Of a stretch of DNA of 64,000 nucleotides, positions 45,188 through 57,900 are shown one piece after another. The first letter of the stretch is position 1. Every line of letters begins with the position of its first letter. The notes beneath the pieces were generated by a model, which had not been told where the DNA came from, did no database searches, and saw only the letters and a list, made by a program, of their open reading frames with translations. Source of the DNA: Nipponacmea schrenckii (Eukaryota > Mollusca > Gastropoda > Lottiidae); contig JAUJPP010000012.1 of NCBI GenBank assembly GCA_030562195.1, positions 19,344,001-19,408,000 of the forward strand, in the 5' to 3' direction. The position numbers and the translations under genes were made by a program.

Positions 45188-46106
45188 ACCTTGAAAGTCT
45201 ATGTTACAACCATCGGTTTGAGTTATTGAAAAAAGTGTTATTTTTTTGTGGTAACTAATAATAATTGTGGCACAAAGGATAGAAAGTTTGTATTTCTTAT
45301 GCAGAATTATTAACTTCTATTGACATCTCAATAGCAAAAGCGGCCATACCTTTTAGGTTAAGTGAAATTGAAAATTGGACTGAAGAATATAAATATAAAG
45401 TTAGAACACTTTAGAATGCCTTTTATCTGATATGCCAACCAGAAGCAGCTAATGCTAGCGTTTTTGGCTGAAGGTTTTTGACACTTATTATTTCTAGGTC
45501 TGTATTAGTAGGTTTGTGCTTTTTATTTCACCAAACCTTTTTTTGGTGATCTTTATGATGCCTCTTATCATTGGAAAAACTTGAGTGGGCTGTCCTGGTA
45601 TGCGCAAAGTCATATTTTTCATTTGATCATCAACCGGCACATGTTTGTTCCACTTCAAACATTGTTACTTTCAGATAAATTAGCTCTTCGCCAAAATAGC
45701 ATGTGTTTTTAGAAAAATTAATCTCACCTTAAAAACAAGAGCATGCAAATTAAAAAAAAAATCACACCAAAATAGACCTTTAAATGTTGATATTGAAGCA
45801 CAAAAAAATGTTTAAAATGAGGCCATTTCAGAAAAATAAAACTGGCTTTTTATTTATGTACCAGTAAACTGTACAGTGGCTGTTGTACAATTTATAAAGA
45901 ATCTATTTTGTTATATTATTAATTTATGAACTGTGATCATAAGATAAGATGTACATTTTGTTACTAGCTAATGAACTATTGTTATATTTTTCTGTCATTG
46001 ACTATATTTTGTATTTAAATAGTCTTTTGTTTGTGTTGTTTAACTATACAGCAAAATTTGTCAAAATTATTCTGTCAAGGCTCCAAATTAATTGCATCTT
46101 GGATCA

Positions 46107-46112
46107 AATAAA
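46107..46112 (+). terminator. Candidate distal poly(A) signal of SMIM14
   Basis: AATAAA followed within about 25 nt by a T/G-rich stretch (ATGTTGTTTTGTCTTAGTTTGG). This would make a 3' UTR of about 1.9 kb. Assigned from the motif and downstream composition. Confidence 0.4.
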
Positions 46113-46139
46113 GATCATATTTTGACACTTTTTGCAGAT

Positions 46140-47319
46140 CATGTTGTTTTGTCTTAGTTTGGTTTTGGTTTTTATGTGATATCATGAATATTTTTTTCTA
46201 AATGATTAGGCCAAACCAAAGCTTTTTTTCTGAACTGCAAGGGGAGCTTCAAGGGGTGAATAGAAATGTGAAGGCATAAGGTTTGAAAAATAAATTTGGT
46301 TTGGCCTTATATCTGGTGAATTGGGGTTTAAACCACAAATGAAAAGATCATATTAAATTTTATTATAGATTTGTTATTCTTGCAATTGTTTTCTGATTGA
46401 AATAAAACTTATATCATTGAATGCTTGCTAATACCATTATTAAATCGACAACAAGGGCTTTGTGGTTACCCTACTAAACTTAAAATAGGAGAAAGCAGGT
46501 GCTTTTTATTAACTATCTTGAACATTTCTTAGTTTTAAAATCACACACCTGATTTATCTATAAATGCAGAAATGTACATGCAGTCAGAAATATCTGAATC
46601 ATAACACCATTAGAATGAAATTAGTTTTAATAGTGTTGTGATTTAGACATTTTGAAAAATCTAGCTGTTTCACATGAATAAGTATATGCAATAATCAGCT
46701 TGAAGTGTGCTCTTATCATGATTATTTCACAGTATAAATCAAATTGATATATTGCATAATTAAGCCAGGTGTTACATATCCCACGCAAGTTATATACAAT
46801 TTTATTTTAACGTACAAAATATGAATTTAAACTAGCACAATTTCCTAACCTATACTTAAATTAAAATAAAATTAAAATAAGGCCAAATTGACAGCTCTGA
46901 TGTACATCTTAAAAAGAGGTAAATCCATACAATTGTTTGCTTGCCAGACAAAACAAATTGTATCTTTATCACTCTTTAGAATACAAATCTGATGTGTGGT
47001 CACATTACAATAAACCTACTATAAAGTACTGTGAAGGTATAAATATAAACTGAAAGACATTAGAAAAGTAATGGCAATGAACCGAGGTTATTTTGAAATG
47101 TATTATATGTTTTTGTTAAAGTGTACCAGATGTACGAATTTTAATTCTAAGTGACTAAAGCAATGGATCTTATTCACCACTCACTTTTAGGCTAAAAGTA
47201 CTTGATGTTCTGCAGGGCCTATTTGCAACCCGTCATTTTGGCATGACTGCCGGTCATGGTCGGCATATAGGGCAAAATCAACATCCCTGCTTTTAGCACA
47301 TTGAATGTGAAACTGAAAA
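46140..47319. other. Convergent intergenic region, nothing recognised
   Basis: AT-rich sequence between the SMIM14 and BRCA2 3' ends. No exon-like frame and no repeat shared with the rest of the window is seen. Confidence 0.45.
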
Positions 47320-47817
47320 TTAAAGCGGCCCAGGCTTGATTTTTAGGGGTCGTTTTGGGCCTTTTTTACATTTAAACAGTCCTCAGAAATACTCAAGCTC
47401 TAAGAAAATCGCAAAATACCTTGAATATACCTCAAACAAAAAATTTCACTTTTCATTTTTTTTCCGTGCTGTACGCGGCTGGTCTCCAGTCAGTCTGAAA
47501 ATTGTGTGTCCTGTTGATAAAGTCTACAATTGAAAAATGCGTTGTAGTCTGTTTATATAGATGACCGCTATTGCACGACGTTAAGGATAACTCTTTGATT
47601 ATCAAGACGAACCGTTTTCCAATATGTCGGGACGTTCGTAATTTCTTAATACATTATGATTTTTCAAACACGGATAATTATGGATACACATGGATTTGAA
47701 GGCTCAAATTTCAAAGGTAAGCTCTGTAGACTATTTCTGATTAGCTAACCAAAAGATTTCATGTGTTTGAGGCTGTCGGATGATTGTCTGAAACAAATAA
47801 AGCCTGGGCCTCTTTAA
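47320..47817 (+). mobile_element. TTAA-bounded MITE (family A), copy 4
   Basis: 498 bp between TTAAAGCGGCCCAGGCTTGA and AAGCCTGGGCCTCTTTAA. The interior donor CAAAG|GTAAGC and the segment ATGGATACACATGGATTTGA are both intact; GGCGGGACG has become GTCGGGACG. Confidence 0.8.
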
Positions 47818-48289
47818 GTTGTTAGTTGAAAAGTAGGCAACATATGAAATGAATTGTACCTGATCCAACAGTGAGATAATGAACTTAAACTTGCATTTCT
47901 CAATCAGAAATATGTTCAGGCAAACTTAATCTAAAAGTATCACTGAGAAGCATAACTAAGTTAAATTTTTATGAAATTGGTGATGGAAAAAAACATTAAC
48001 ATTAAGGTGGCAATTGTAAATACAACTTTACCTTTTTTTCTTGTCTTTGCGTTATGAGTCTTTTTCTGGATTCAATATAGCTGATGCGTGAATAAAGTAT
48101 ATATAAAGCTTTATATTCACGCATTTTCTGCAAAATAATGCCAAGAAAGACATGAGCACCATTAACATCTGCATAACAATTACATAATATCAATAATTAA
48201 ATAACAAAACATAACAATCATATGGCTGAATTATATAACTTATCTAAATCATGATTATAAACTGTCTGAATGTTAACAATATATAATGA

Positions 48290-48530
48290 ACAAGACTGTT
48301 GTATTAAATTATAGAACAAATATATAATGAATAAGACTGATGTATTAAATTATAGAACAAATATATAATGAATAAGACTGATGATTTAAATTATAGAACA
48401 AATATATAAGGAATAAGACTGATGATTTAAATTATAAAACAAATATATAATGAACAAGACTGATGTATTAAATTATAGAACAAATATAAATAATGAACAA
48501 GACTGATGTATTAAATTATATAATGTACCC
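48290..48530. repeat. 41 bp minisatellite
   Basis: Five to six tandem copies of a 41 bp unit with TTATAGAACAAATATATAAT and GAATAAGACTGATG. Adjacent copies are nearly identical. It lies downstream of the BRCA2 stop. Confidence 0.9.
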
Positions 48531-48597
48531 ATATTAACATTCCTGATTGAGTTGAGCAACACTGTGCAATGTGCAATAAGGGACATTTTGCTGAGAA

Positions 48598-48872
48598 AAC
48601 TATTTGATAATAAGGATAACAACTTTAGGTTCACATGTTCGCTGTGACAGGGATCCTTTCTACCAGCTGGTCCTTGGCCAACCTCTTGGCATTGATCTTT
48701 CCCATTTACAGCTGGGTGGACTGGAAATTGTGAGTGAAGATGACTTATTCAAGGTCATCACACCCCGGTCGAGATTAGAACTCACTCCCGACATTTTCAA
48801 CGTATCCTAACAAATGACGCCATGGCGTTAAGAACCAACGCTCTAACCACTGTGCTATAGAACCCCACAAAT
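48598..48872 (-). mobile_element. tRNA-derived SINE (family 1), minus orientation
   Basis: Reverse complement of the 59,583 copy. It carries CCACTGTGCTATAGAACCCC (A-box end) and GTCGAGATTAGAACTCACTCCC (B-box region), and the body CCTTTCTACCAGCTGGTCC. It sits about 100 bp past the BRCA2 stop codon and may provide the end of its 3' UTR. Confidence 0.75.
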
Positions 48873-48972
48873 ACATGTATATAAAGGCAACATGCGGTGA
48901 CTAAGCTAAGCTTTGAGATCACAATTATTGTGAATTTTTTTGTGAATGACCATGTTTGTGAAAATCATACCA

Positions 48973-51900
48973 CTACTTGCGTTTCTTTCTCAATATTGGA
49001 GTTTTAAATTCATGAGAAACAGCAGGTGACACAGCACAGTTTATCGGTGACAGAGAACTCGGTGATCCATAAGCCAAGAGTTTAGCTGCTTTAGCTTTCA
49101 GTATATTCTTTCTTTTCCTTTCAGCTTGTTCTTTTGCTGATATATTGGTGGAAGAATTGAGAGAAAAATCGCCAATATCCTTTGTCATAGGAGATGATAC
49201 TTCTTCTTCATCTAATGGTACATCATTATACTGATTCTAACAGAAATTAAATAGATACAAATCAATTTAAAAAAAAAAAAATATACTCAGTAATTGTTAT
49301 TCCATAAAACTTAGTTATTGTTATCATACTACCAATTACTAATTGCCATATATCAGGCATCAATATGGAGGTGAGGCAATTAAAAATGAAGTTGACAAGT
49401 TTGAAACTAGGTATATACAGATAAGCAATAGTTTCATTCTTATTGTATATATATATGTAGTTTTATTTTGTTAATATTCATCTTAATGCTTGATAACGAC
49501 AAGACACTTGTTGAAAAGTCGCGGAAAAATAAGCTCAGTAAATGTTATTACCGTAGTTATTATTATTATAATCAATTACAGTAGCTATCCTAAACAGATC
49601 TGATAGTGGCAATATTTAATTGTATGGTATGTTATTCATTAATATGTAGGTAGTAAACAAACAGTAAATCCAATGTAAATTTATATAATTTTATATTTTC
49701 ATTAAAATAATGTCATTGTAACATTCGCAGAACTTTGTTTTAAGATGATAATCTAATGGTATCAGCCATTTTGAATGATTGGCAGTAAAGGTGATGAAAG
49801 ATGTTCTAGTTATCTGCACTTGATCACGCTAAAGACCTGTGTCACTGACAAAGGGAAATGAAATCTGCACCATGTGGACTTATGAAGATGGGCAACACCA
49901 TGAGTGTAAATTGAGGGTAATTTAGCCAGTAAAGCGGCATTAGCCTACTCTTTTTGCTATTTAAAGGAACCCTTAACATGCACAGCCTGTAGAACACGGG
50001 ACCTCTGTTTATTGTCCCTTCCAAATGACTTGATGCTTTTTTCATGCCAGTCCCTCCTACCTACATCACTGACAAGGGGAAACCTGGCTGAAAAATCCAA
50101 AGTTCATCTCGACCTATGATGGGATTGAACACTGGACCTTCAGGTTAGCCAGCAAGCAATTAACTCACTGAGCCACAGCAGCATCACTTACAAGAGGGAA
50201 CCAGGGTTGAAAAATCAGGAGGTATTATCAAGATTGAAGGGTAGAACCCTGGACATACTGGTTAGCAAGCCAGTGTCTTAACTCGTTGTGCTACTGCATC
50301 TCCAAGTAAGAGAGTACCAGTTACCTGTGGAACTTTAGTGAGTTTATTATTGTGTCTATCTTTATATCTACTTCTAACCTCTTCTAATAACTTATTACGT
50401 TGGTCCTGAAACCATTATAACATAATGTATATTATAAATCATCTCATGTAATCAGCCTTGGGAGCTGTGTCGTTACTGATTATCAGAGGGGTAATGCATG
50501 TTCGCAGTGGAAGCTGCCGGTCTGCTGCCTTCTATTTTTTGTGGAGGGTCCGTTGGCCAAGTGGTCTAGACGGTTGACATGTATTGCTGGCGATTAGGTG
50601 CCTGACTCTGAGATCGCTGGTTCAAATTAGATGATTCTGTGCTGTTATGACTATATTGAATAAATATCAAATTAGTACCTGTTTGATGCAGCGAAATCTA
50701 TCCAGATATTTTCTATACTGAGGGACCTTAGATGAGTTAGATATTTGAGTGACTTCTTGTAAGACATCAGACACAATAGTTTGACCATAACTAGACTTCA
50801 ATATTAGATTACAGGCTACAAAACATTGTCCTGGTACAAGAATATCTTCACAACCAAAATTCTGAAATAAGACCAGTCATATTCATATTTAACACATGTT
50901 GAAACTCCAACATTTATATTAAGGCATAATCCAAGATCTCATTAACATACAAGATCATTCCAAATTTCATTCAAATCAGATGATAACTGTAGTCTCTGAG
51001 TTCACAAATTTAGATGAAGTTTAACAAAGTCAAGGGCAATAACTCCAAAACTGTTAATCGAAATATTGTCAATATTAAACTTGTCTATGATCTCATCAAC
51101 TTTCATTCAAATCAAATGAAAATTGCAGTCTCTTATGACGTTCACAAGCCAATTGTGCACCGACGGACGGACAGGGGTGAAGTTGGATAGCAGATAGTAT
51201 AGTCTTGTCACACCCAAATCATCTTACCTACCAACCTACCTTTAATCCAGTCCAGAATGTAATATTTAAAAATTCACCATCTATATCTATACAATGAACT
51301 ATTTGCATATTACCTTGTCTGTAAAATAAATATAGCACAAAAACTAGAAGAAGGTATAAATCTCAATTGTACATATTGAAATTTGAATCAAACATGACTA
51401 GCAAATTTGTTCTTAGTGCTTAAGATGGTTAAAAAATAAAACTATTTACTGAAGGCACTAGCACAAGGGTTCAAGTCATGCTAACTAATTTAATATCAGT
51501 ATTTAGTAAGTAAAGCAAAGAAGGCAATCTAGAAAGATTATGATATCATTGAACTCTGGGATAATAAAGTAAGGTAAGGCTACAAATTATTGCTAGATAG
51601 AAATTAATGCATTAAATGCGACCTATCCGCGATCGCATTAATTTGTATCTGCATTTTTAAATACATATTTCCAAGTGAATTATATTGAGTTAGGACCGGG
51701 CAGGATTAAGTAATTACGTAATTATATCTAAATTTGAAACTGATTAGTAATCAATGACGTTAAAAAAACAAAAGCTTTTCAAACTTGACTATTTAAAGAT
51801 AAAATCTTGATCATTGTTCATGTCTTCATTCATTAAACACTTTAGAATTCCAGCTTTTCTCCATATCCCAGCTGGCATAATCCGGGAAGCCATTTTCTTT

Positions 51901-54900
51901 TTTATTATGATATTAAAAATGCGACACCTATCATGGATCACATTAATTTGTACTCACATTTTCGTCTCTATACCCCGTATCGCATTAATTTGTTGATGCA
52001 TTAATTTCTAGCCTTACAGTATATACATATAAAACAAAGAAAATTAATAAATACCTTCCATTTTCTACATCAAATACCATACCAACAAAATCAAATTCTT
52101 TATAAGCTGGTTTTCTTACTTTAAGATCAGCTACACTCCAAACCTATTTAAGAACTACTACTATTGAGGAAACAGGGAAACTTTCATCAAAGGATATTTT
52201 CCCAAACTTAACTCATATTGCCCTGGACAGAATCTCAGTTTGACATGTAATGACCCCAAAAATACAATTGAACCAAAAGTACAAAGAAATTTAGACTGAA
52301 AAATGAAACAAATGAGAGTCTAAAGTCCTACTCTTCTGCACCTAATGAGCTAATGAAGATGAGCAATGCCATGAAGTGTGCAATGAGAGATATTTTGCCA
52401 GTACAGGGGCATTAGCCTACTCATTTTACGATTTCCAACTGTCGAGGGATCTTTAACGTGCACAGCCTATAGCACACAGGGCCTTGGTTTATTGTCCCAT
52501 CCAAACAACTAGAAGCTTTTTCCATGTCAGTCCCTCTGACCTGCATCATTGACAAGGGGAAACTGGGCTAAAAAAATTTCATTTTGACCTTAGCGGGGAT
52601 TGAACCCTGGACCTTCAGGTTAGAGAGCAAGTGCATGACTTACTGAGTTACTGAAATTTAGACTGGTCAATCACCAATAACCGATAAAACATCATCAAAT
52701 GTGATGCGCATGAGATAAATAACAGACTAGAAGTGACTAAAATCATGGCATGTTCTTATTGAATTGTTTGTAATGAAAAGCAGCCATGCATTTGTTGCAC
52801 AATCTTTGAGTCTCTTTGCCAAAGGGGGATAACTCTCAACCTCCTATTTTCCAGTGTGCCCTTGTGTTGAAAGGCCATGATGGCGACAATTATTGCTGGT
52901 TAACTCACCTCCCTGGGTTCATAGATAACATCTAATAAGTTCTCATCAATATGTAAACATTTGATTTTAGTGTTTCTACACGATGTAAGACTTACACTTA
53001 AACATTCTAACCGACTCCTGTAACAGTAATATTACAGTTCAATTATACAATTCTTGAAATGAAATGAAATGAATTTTACATCTTACTTTTCTGCACCTTA
53101 GGGGCTAACGAAGACGGGCAATGCCATGCAGTGCCATGAGGGAAATTTTGCCATGACAGTGACATTAGCCTGCTCTTTTTCGATTTCCAAGTGTCGAGGG
53201 ATATGTCTGTAGCACACAGGGCCTCAGCTTATTGTCCCATCCGAATGACTAGATGCTTTTTCCATGTCAGTCCCTCCGACCTGCATCACTGACAAGGGGA
53301 AGCTGGGTTGAAAAATATGAAGGTTAATCCGGACCTTTGCCAGGGATTAAACCCGGGACCTTCAGGTTAGTGGGCAAGGGCCACCGCGGCTCCTTATACA
53401 ATTCTTAAAGGTCCAGTAATCAAATGGTTACAAAAATATTGAAAATGGAATTAATGTGAACTTAAGTTCATGGAAATACTAATCTAGTGAAGTGAAGTCA
53501 TTTAGCTGAAACGCTAGATGACAGGACAATAGTATACAATTATAGAGTTTTTTGTTTCATCACTTCGTCTATAAGCTGACAAAACCTGCATAGAACACAA
53601 TCATGCTCGAAGTCATTACAATAGGTCATTAACTAGTATTTCATTTGTATTAACCTTCAATGATATTGGTATAAAATTTCACTCCAGGTTTTAAAGTTAA
53701 AGTTCTTCCAAATCATATTTTTTAAGTAAATGGATATATGTACAGTTTAAGTAAATAACTTAAGTAATTAATATTTCATTAAGTAAATGTACGTTATTTT
53801 TGGCCATAGAATGACACAAAACAAGTAGATCGTGAGACATCCTACCTAGAAGAAGTAGCTTGTACATTATATAATTTATAACGCTTTCCTTCCTTCAGCT
53901 GATACCATTCTGTACTGGGTCTCCATATTGTTAATATTGTGGCTAGAAATAAAGTAAATTGGCATCAGTACATATAAATATCTGGCTAATTATATGAACA
54001 GACATATGTAAATGAAAAGTGTACAATAAAAGATAAAAATATACATCATTTCATGTAAATTGTAAATATAATTATTACATGCAATCATTCTTTATTCCAT
54101 GTAAATATAATTTATTCCTTGTAAATATAAAAATATAATTCCAAGTATATATAATTATTTTATACTTTATTCCTTGTAAATATACTTAACGACTTAACGA
54201 TATAATTCCAAGTAAATATTCTTCATACCATGTTAATAAACTTTAATCCATGTAAATATACTTAATGGCTTGTGAATATAATTCCAAGTAAATATACTTT
54301 TTTCCATGTAAATATACTTAATTCCATGTAAATATACTTTTTTCCATGTTAATATACTTTTTCCATGTAACTATACTTTATTCCATGTTAATATATAAGC
54401 ATAAAACCAAGACATTAAATCGGCATGTAAATGGATTACTAGGTAAAAGTAAATTATTCCATGGATATAAAAACCTGAACATACCAGCCTGATTATCTAT
54501 ATCTGTTTGACAGCAACCACTAACTCTCATCTTTAATAGTGGGGTTACTTTTCTTTCAATATTCATCTACAATCACATAGAAATATAATTAATTTACTAT
54601 TGATCATCAAACATTGAGCTTTTCTTACTTTTCTCTACCTGAATGGTCTGATGAAGATGATTTATGCTGTGGAGTGTGTAATGATGGAAATTTTGCAGGT
54701 CAGGTACAGAAGTAACATGTAGTCGTTCTAATGGGATGATCAACTGAAGTGGTTTATGCTACAGGCTATGCACATTAAAGATCAATCAGTAGAATGAAAT
54801 CAAAAAAATATAGCCCTAAGGGATCTTTAACATGCACAGGTTTATTCTTGCATTGTTGATATTATCATGTCACCCCAATTACCTTCATCACTGACAGGGT

Positions 54901-57900
54901 ACAACTGAAATCTGAAGGTATTATCTCTACCTACATGTATGTTTGGATTGAATTCCGAACCTTCAGGTTAGCAATATTCTGACTTGGATTGAACTCTGAA
55001 CCTTCAGGTTAGCAATATTCTGACTTGGATTGAACTCTGAACCTCTAGGTTAGCAATATTCTGATTCAAGGGGTCCCGGGTCCATCTGCTAACTACTGAT
55101 ACATCTTTGATGTAAATACAATACCTGTTGATTGTCAGCTAGTGTTTGATGTATTTCTGATTGGAGTTGTTGTTGTTTAACATCATGCTGTTTTTGTTGA
55201 TATTCTCTCATCAATTCAACTTGTCTCTCACTAAGTAAACTCTAAAAACAAATACAAAATTCAAACAGTTAGGGTAAAGATTAAGATTGTCAAAATATAT
55301 AGATATGAATCAATAATATTGTAAATCTTAACCCTTTGAAACCTACAAGCAGGCATACTGGCTTAAAGTGATACATGCTAAGGCATGAACATAATATTTT
55401 ATTTCTCAAGAATGGCCAAAATTCATCAGTGAACTTACCTGATATCATAAAGTAACAGATTTCCTTAAAATCTCGAAAACTCGCAAGACTAAGTCATTTT
55501 TGAAAAACGCTTAATCAATTTATTAAGCGTTTTTTTCAATAATCAAATGCATCTTTATGGATAATTACTTAGTTTTTTCAATATCAATTTATTTTTTTAT
55601 ATTATTTATGGCAGTAGGTCTATTAACGGAGCGCTTATTGACCAAATTGAAATTTTCCAAACTATTGCTCATTCCTATTAACCCTTTAATAGAGGTGTGC
55701 CATATTCCTGATGAGCCGTTATTCCGACTTTCGGGTATTGTTTAATGTTTTTATTGCCCATTTCAGACTTTTTTCTATTATTTATCACGAATTGATCAAC
55801 ATGATGTTATTATTATGTTATTATGATGTTATTATGATGTTATTATGATGTTACTATGATGTTACTATGATGTTACTATGATGTTATTATGAAACTGTAA
55901 TAAACACCCTACTTGAACATCATCAGGTTGAAGTGAACCCTCTACAGCTTCTAATATTTCTTGTCCTGTTGTCAATTGTTCTATATCTTCTTTCTTCCAT
56001 CTTTGATTACTTCTTCTAATCTTGTCTGAATTATAGAAACTATATAGATACTACTAAATCAATACTGTAAACATCAAAAGTGTAACGAAAATCTCTACCT
56101 AATTTGAAATCAATATATCAAAATAATCCATAATGTGACAACCCCGTCTTGCTATAACGATTCGAATGCAGCATCTCGTGCAGCACGTGCATGGTAGATA
56201 TACCCTTCAGAACGCGCGGAAACAGAACAGTCTAGAATCTGTCCTTGAGCCTTGAACCTTGAATGAGACAGTTAGTCTCTTGGTCAGCGATGTCAGGCTA
56301 GTGTGCCGGCGGTCAGCCCCTCGTTAGTTTTTATAGGCTATTAGTATTATAATAGTGGTTTTTCTTATATGGACAAGCCATTTACATTTTGGATATTCAA
56401 TTTTGGAAGGATGACTTTTATGTGTTCTTTTGGCTTCAGTGTGTAACTTTGTGATGATTCACTTTAATGGATGTTTTACCTTATTCTTTTTTAATTAAAC
56501 TTCTTAACTTTTCATTGAAATTATTTATCAGTGTTTTTCCTATTACGATGGGGACCAACATCCCGTGGATGGAATGATGCTAAAGAACCTTCTCTCATAG
56601 GCCCGGGCAGGGGTGTGACACATAAAACATTCCATTCACCTTCACCGAGGAATTTTTTTTACCAACCTTTCGTCGACTATCGTTGTATTTTACAGAAAAT
56701 CATTAGGAAAGATCTAGAGTAAATACTGGAGGTAAGGGTAAAAGAATATATAATGGTAGACAATTGTTTTCAAAAATATTGAAAAACAGGGGCTAATCAA
56801 AAACAAAATGGACCTTAGGTTGCCTGAAAATTACAGTTGGAACAATCAAAGAAAAAATATTTATAAGAGAAAATTAGAAAACCAGCTTTGTTCAAATAAT
56901 GGATTGACCAACTGTTGTATTTTGTGTGGCTGGATAAGTAGCAGATATTGTTGCAAGGGTTGAAATAAACAGTACCTTTGGAATAAGATTTTTCCATATC
57001 AGACTGTAATTTACTATATAAGTTTTCTATCATGGCCTGTTTCCTCTGTTCATGTTTTCTACTGATGGATTCTTCAAGTTCAGCAGAACGAAATATACAT
57101 CCCCCATCAGGTAACTTTTCCATATACTGCAACATATCACAATATATGATAATGAAATTTTTCTTCAATTATTTCATGGCAACATTTTGCAACGAGTTAA
57201 CATATATACATATAACATAATTGGACCGGTAATACTTATATTAATAGAAAGTAGAGGTGTTCTACTGACTGGGAAAAATACCAGATGGTCCCACAAGTCC
57301 TTAATTAACTCGTAATTAGGCTATTCATGATGGGATTTCCCTCGGTAGGGTAGTACCATAGGTATGTGTGTCAAGTCTCAAATGTCATTGATCTTTTTTT
57401 AGATCATCCAGTCTGTTAATGACGTCATTTGGTCACGTGATCAAACATGGAGTCTTAATTTAGCGTTTCAAAGCAGATCAGAGTCAAATGGATTCCACAA
57501 GCATTTCTACGTCCACATAGGTCTTTTGAACTTGAGAATACATGGATTATTCATTAGAAACCCCAATTAATCAATTAGTAAGCTTAATTTGGCTATCACT
57601 TTAAATTGGAACACTGACACTTTCTGAATCCTATGAGGCTCATCAGATGTACAATGCTATGTAAAAATACAGAGACATTTCATGTCAGTAACTAAAAGGG
57701 ATAATAGGTCTTAGCATAAAGATAATTTTAGTTCTCAAGAATGGTCAATATGAGTGTATATTCATCAGTAAATCATCCTGATGTCATAAAGTAACAGAAT
57801 CTCTTAAAATCTTGAAAACTCACAAAACTTAATCATTTTTGAAAAACGCTTAATCAATTTATTAAGCGTTTTTCAATAATCAAATGCATCTTTATGGATA

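Noticed and set aside
56531..56722. Plus-strand frame of about 63 codons
   Set aside because: It spans the right end of the solo LTR and its target-site duplication; no splice context or family.
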